From assembly GCF_024586455.1 (NCBI RefSeq), contig NC_065920.1:68728821-68792820 (forward strand): a DNA stretch of 64,000 bases. Reading direction: 5' to 3'. Position 1 is the stretch's first letter. Each line of letters starts with the position of its first letter. The DNA is from Bactrocera neohumeralis (Eukaryota; Arthropoda; Insecta; Diptera; Tephritidae). Positions 59,651-64,000 of the stretch are shown one piece after another. Both the position numbers and the translations under genes were made by a program. The notes below the pieces were generated by a model. It saw only the letters and a list, made by a program, of their open reading frames with translations, was not told the DNA's origin and did no database searches.

Positions 59651-60420
59651 CTGCAATTCTCAGAAAGTTTATAAAAAAATAATAACAAATATAAGCGGTG
59701 ACTAGAATAAAATAAATATAAAAGTGAAGTAAGTGCAAATAAATATTAAAATCCCTGTAAAGATATTTATAAATATTTATTTAATGTATTTTTAAGTATG
59801 CTTATATAAATATTCATACAAAATAGTGAATATTTAACACTTCAGATATTAATTATCTGCGTCATTTGTCAAGCGGTATGGAACTCACATTATCATATCG
59901 GCAAGGCAAATTTACATACTTAAAAAAAAATATTTTTCTTTTATTTTATGCAAATATGTAATATGCATATATTATTGTTATAAATAGCGAGAAGAAAGTT
60001 CTCTGAACCTAGCATTTTACTTTAAATAAAAAAATAGTAATAATAATAATAATAATATACTATTAATTAAACAAAAATAAAATTAATTGTTTTTTAGACT
60101 TACATTTATATGTTGTTTTTATTATCCATTAAAGTCAAAGTTAGACTGCTTTCAAAGTGTGAATTGTAGAAGATTTCTTAATTAAGTTTTTAGTTGTGGG
60201 ATTTTAATTTTTTTAACACAAAACTGCGAATTTTTGAATTTACTGTATTTTGGTGAACACTTTTTTCTACTACTTCATCCAATTGTATGTTTTCTTGTTT
60301 GTTTTGTAGTCTCACTTCATTTCACTTTACTTAGTTGTGTAAAGAAATGCATAAGTGTTGACAGAGGTGACCGATAGAACATTAAACGAACGGCGGAATG
60401 AAAACAGAACAAACGCGAAT
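59650..60420. other. AT-rich sequence, nothing recognised
   Basis: Includes a (TAA)n run near 60040-60055. No ORF or repeat family was identified. Confidence 0.4.
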
Positions 60421-61870
60421 AGGAAATATATAAGTAGAGCAAAAAAAAAAAAAATAAATTAAGAAAGTAATAAAAAAAAATTAAAAAAATATGTATGTAT
60501 ATCTGTAATATCTTAAAAACTTGTAGAAAAATTACAATTTTAAAAAATTAAAAATATACATTATTTAAAAATATAGATAACATTAAAGCAAATTTTAAGT
60601 TCAAACATAAATAAAAATTTTAAAAACAATATAGAAATTATAAAAAAGTTATTTAAAAAAATTTAAAAGTTTCATATTAATAAATCCAAAATAAATTTTA
60701 AAAGCATTAAAAAATTAAATAATACAAAAACTAGATAAAAATCACAGTCATAAAAAATTTAATTAAGCAAAAATATTAAAAAATGTTAATTAAATAATGT
60801 ACTAAATTAAAAAAAAAGTTTAAAAGCAAAAAAAAAAATAAAAACATTAAAAACACTTAGAAAAAAATTACAATTATAAAATAAATGTAACTTAACTAAT
60901 ATGTATGTATATTAAATATGAAAATTAAAAAAAAATAATAATTAAAGCAAAAACAAAGAAATTAGAAATATAAAATTTTAAAAAGTATAAAAATATTAAA
61001 AAAAAAAAATGGAATTAAAAAATAAAACTCAAAAAACAAATTTAAATGGCTAAAAAATAAAATACAACAATTAAAAAAATATATTCATAAAGAAAAAATT
61101 AGTAATGCAATTAAAAAAATAAGTAAACAATATAAATTAAATTTAAAAAATATTGAAAAACAAAAATAATAATATTTAAAAGTATAAAAAAATTATGTAA
61201 ATAAATTAATATAAATAAAAAATAAATTATAAAAATTAATAAAAACATAAAACAAAATTTAAAAATCGAATTAAAAAAATAAATTTCGAAACATAAAAAA
61301 GTTAAAATGGCTACAAAACTAAATAAAGTTATTAATGAAATAAAAATGTATACATAAAGAAGAAATTAATAATCCAATTCCAAAAATATAAGTAAAAATT
61401 ATAAATTTAATTTAAAACCAAACAAATTATTAAATATTTGAAAAAACTCAGAAACGCCAAAAACATATTATAAAAATAAATAAAAACGTAAAAAATTTTC
61501 AAAATCGAATTAAAAAAAATAGTAATTCAAAAGATTAAAATAGCTAAATAAATTAGACACAAAAATTAAAAATAGAACTATTAATGAATTAACAAAATAT
61601 ATACGTAAGAAAAAAGTAATCCAAATAAAAAAAGTAAAAAATAAATTAAATTTAATTGAAAAAAAAAAATTAAAACCAAAAAAATTATTTAAAAGTATGA
61701 AAAAAATTAGAAATGAAAAAATAAATGAAAAAAAGGTTAAAAAAGTGATTGCAAAATTAAAAATTTAATTAAAAAAAAAAAGCAAATTGAACAAATAATC
61801 AAAAATAAATGAATTAAAAAAATAATAACTAATTAATTCAAAAATTAAAAAATAAAATGCATTGAGCTAA
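60420..61870. repeat. Extreme A-rich, strand-asymmetric tract (1.45 kb)
   Basis: The plus strand is mostly A with t and few G or C. It has no single clear period, though ataaaaaa, ttaaaaaaat and aaagtaaaaat recur. It ends sharply at 61880 where complex sequence begins. It could be an old A-rich satellite, poly(A)-derived expansion or a scaffold-attachment-type region; sequence alone does not decide. Confidence 0.7.
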
Positions 61871-61879
61871 AAACTCTAA

Positions 61880-62960
61880 AAACACCACTCATTCGCAAGC
61901 GCACAGAAAGAGGACGCCAGCAAGTAAGGAATGTGGCAAGGCGATTTCCGGTTTTCGTTTGTTCCAGCAGAAGTGCTATGGTTTCGCAAACAAAAACAAC
62001 AATAGCGCTATAGATAACAAGCAGCTACAACAAACAACAACAAGTAGTGATTGTAAACAGCTAATACACGCATATGTAAGTATGTATGTGTATTACATAT
62101 GTACAAATGTATGTTTGCCTACAGTCCCGCAACCATTGAGGAACGTGCACAATTATGGCATGAATCCCGTTGTGCCACAACACAACTGAAGTAACAACGA
62201 CGACGACGACAGCAACTCCAAGCCGCTATAGTAGCAAGCGCAGCAAATGCGCAAAAACAATGCAGAGCAGCTGCAATTGCAAGCAACTCTTTCACTGTTG
62301 CAACAACCAGCCGGTGTTGTTGTTAGTTTGTTTTATTCAATATTGTTGCTATGGCTTTGCCACTGCGGCAAGCATAAACGACGGTGAAGCGAAACTTGCA
62401 ATCAGCGGCAGTAAAAGGCAGACAACCGGCTGCAAGTGTGTGCATATGTGTGAATGCATATACTTACATACATATGTATATATATAGTACATACATATGT
62501 ACATGAGCAGGTCTCATGCATGCAATATAGGGATGACGGCAGCAAGCAGTTATGTAGATATCGTCTTGCACCTGTGCGCGGTGGCTGCGCGCATGCGTAG
62601 GAATGTCATACAGGCAACTTGCACAACAACAAGAACAAATAGAAAGTAGCTACATATACACATACACACACACACATGTTATTTATGTATACAGTGGCGT
62701 TGGAAATGCAAATTGTGCAAGGAAATTTTAATTTTTTACTTTCCTGCTGACTTTGCAACGCTTTAACTTGGACTTGCAGCACGCAAACTGCAGCCACTTG
62801 CCGCAGCTCGCACAATACCTATGTACTTTACTTTCATGCATTGCGCTTATTCCGTGCGCTATCACTGTTAATACCGCTGCCTAGCGGTTTTGCTTCAGCG
62901 CACGCGCCTCGGCGTTCAACTTTTTTCGCACTCTACAGTCGCCGCGCAGCTTCAGTTAGT
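61880..62960. promoter_or_regulatory. GC-richer island with an initiator-like site
   Basis: Complex sequence with (CAA)n, a GAC repeat at 62197-62211 and a GC-rich block 62540-62960 (ctgtgcgcggtggctgcgcg near 62572). TCAGTT at 62952-62957 (plus strand) fits the fly initiator consensus TCAGTY, but no TATA box or clear downstream element accompanies it. ORFs of 69-105 codons are triplet-repeat driven. A promoter is possible but weakly supported. Confidence 0.3.
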
Positions 62961-62994
62961 CTGACTTTTGCAACGTACTCTTATTATTATTGGA

Positions 62995-63480
62995 AAAGTT
63001 TACTTTTTATACGCTGAAATGATCAGCGTGACGAACTGAGGCGTTTTAGCCATATTCGTCTGTCTGTCCGTACGTTAGTATATAAGCGAACTTGTCCCAC
63101 AGTTTTTGTGATATCTTTCTGAAATTTTGTACACGTTATTTTTTTCTCAAGACATTGAATATTTGATAGAACCGTCGAAATCGTACCACTATAGCATATA
63201 ACTGCCATACAAACTGACCGATCATAATCAAGTTGTTGTATGGAAAACTTTTTCATTTGACAAGATATCTTCACGAAATTCGGCATGAATTATTTTTCAA
63301 GTGAACGCTACAATTTCCGAACATAATTTTCGGATCGTACCACTATATCATATAGCTGCCATACAAACTGGCCGTACAAAATCAAGCTAAAGATGTTGTT
63401 ATACCCTTTTCTGCTATTTAGCTGTATTAGAGCTTTTCTGTCGCCGAAGTTGAAATTTTTTCTTGTTTTGTTATCATTCA
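62995..63480 (+). repeat. Full-ended copy of the 154 bp-unit dispersed repeat
   Basis: Starts tttttatacgctgaaatgat, contains gtctgtctgtccgtacg, tttgtgatatctttctgaaa and two core units (ctgccatacaaactg) with landmarks at 63201 and 63355, exactly 154 bp apart. It ends near tataccctttt at 63401 plus ttgaaattttttcttg at 63450. Same orientation as the 21.6 kb copy. Short ORFs inside are spurious. Confidence 0.9.
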
Positions 63481-64000
63481 GCTTCTCGTAACTGCTATTC
63501 CGTCAGCTTGCTACAGCTGCGCAGTCTCTTAAACTTTTCGTTTGGATTTTGCTAGTTGCCGCTCGTTGCCCCTTACTGGTGCTGTCTGCAGCTCAGCTTA
63601 TTATTATACTTTTTTAGCTGCTTCTTCGTTATTTGTCTGTGCTTTTGCTGTTTGTTACATCTGTTGCCTAGCTGCTTTTACGACTGCGACTGTTGGTCGG
63701 CTAGTCGCGCTCTTCTGCGCTGCGACTTGCTAGAAAATTTTCACCGCAATGCTTTTACTAACTTTTGTTGTTGTTTACTGCTGCCGTTAAAACTAACTAT
63801 GTTGCCATTATATTTGCTTGCTTGCCTCTTTCGGTTTCTTGTCTGCCTTTTCCCTTTTCCCCTCCCCGCCTACTTAATGGTAGCACTATTCTGTTTGTTA
63901 CTGTTTTCCGCGTCGTCTATCTGAAGGTGAATGCACTGAAATCATTTGCACGTCGCGTTTGCCGTTTTATAAAAGTAGCAATCAACTTTTGCAGCGTGTT
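63480..64000 (+). promoter_or_regulatory. Pyrimidine-rich island ending in a TATA box
   Basis: GCTG/CTGC-rich DNA with long open but low-complexity frames (up to 122 codons, Cys/Leu/Phe from T-rich codons). TATAAAAG at 63968-63975 on the plus strand would place a start site at about 63998-64000, right at the edge. It might be the promoter of a plus-strand gene to the right, or chance. Confidence 0.3.

Noticed and set aside
63556..63924. 122-codon Cys/Leu-rich ORF
   Set aside because: Low-complexity pyrimidine-rich DNA with a second open frame overlapping it and no recognisable domain.
1..64000. CRISPR arrays, bacterial operons, tRNA or rRNA genes
   Set aside because: The tandem arrays here are direct repeats without unique spacers, the genome is insect-like, and no cloverleaf or rRNA signature was noticed by eye. 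A tRNAscan-SE run would be the decisive test for tRNAs.

Overview
This is a eukaryotic, insect-type window. It holds one recognisable host gene, on the minus strand across the left quarter, and a long AT-rich non-coding territory full of decayed mobile elements. The gene is the fly orthologue of crinkled (ck), the myosin VIIa heavy chain. Short 57-70 bp introns with GTRAGT donors, dense CATA/TATG microsatellites, (GTT)n/(CAA)n runs and several mariner families point to a higher dipteran. A true fruit fly (Tephritidae) is my best guess, but I cannot name the species from sequence alone.

Gene layout (read right to left, minus strand). An exon with the start codon lies at 18713-18827 and codes for only six residues, MVIVTR. 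After a 9.68 kb intron come eight coding exons: 8773-9033, 8354-8703, 8090-8290, 4407-6492, 4041-4349, 2525-3975, 1116-2465 and 899-1045. All splice phases agree and give 2057 whole codons plus two bases. The domains run in order: motor (P-loop, switch I, switch II), five IQ motifs, a charged single-alpha-helix-like segment, MyTH4-FERM, SH3, and a second MyTH4-FERM. About 110 C-terminal residues are missing because the last acceptor lies left of base 1. The start exon opens with a good splice acceptor, so at least one 5' non-coding exon and the promoter lie at higher coordinates. I could not place them.

Introns. Intron 4 (6493-8089) carries a degenerate repeat of about 90 bp. Intron 1 (9034-18712) carries a LINE RNase H relic, AT-rich tandem arrays punctuated by TGGCAACCCT, a 194 bp foldback hairpin and a minisatellite of about 120 bp. 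Intron 9 (left edge) carries a CATCACATCA-rich duplication.

18.8-64 kb. I see no host protein-coding exon. The region alternates between (a) islands of more complex, less AT-rich DNA that could be cis-regulatory or non-coding exons (for example 20.76-21.6, 24.56-26.06, 31.5-32.38, 32.85-33.5, 38.38-39.5, 41.77-42.4, 50.6-51.68, 56.0-57.0, 61.88-62.96 and 63.43-64.0 kb), (b) extremely A- or T-rich tracts, (c) a dispersed repeat with an exact 154 bp internal period, and (d) transposon relics. The relics are at least eight mariner-superfamily fragments (28.9, 34.7, 37.5, 43.0, 49.6, 52.3, 54.1 and 54.8 kb) and several non-LTR retrotransposon fragments (9.35, 23.0, 40.6, 41.06 and 45.3 kb). All show stops, frameshifts or deletions, so none looks able to move on its own.

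I found no convincing new protein system. The most interesting structural signals are the TGGCAAC-punctuated arrays on both sides of the ck start exon, the conserved 154 bp repeat period, the hairpin in intron 1, and a short upstream ORF that ends across the first coding splice junction.
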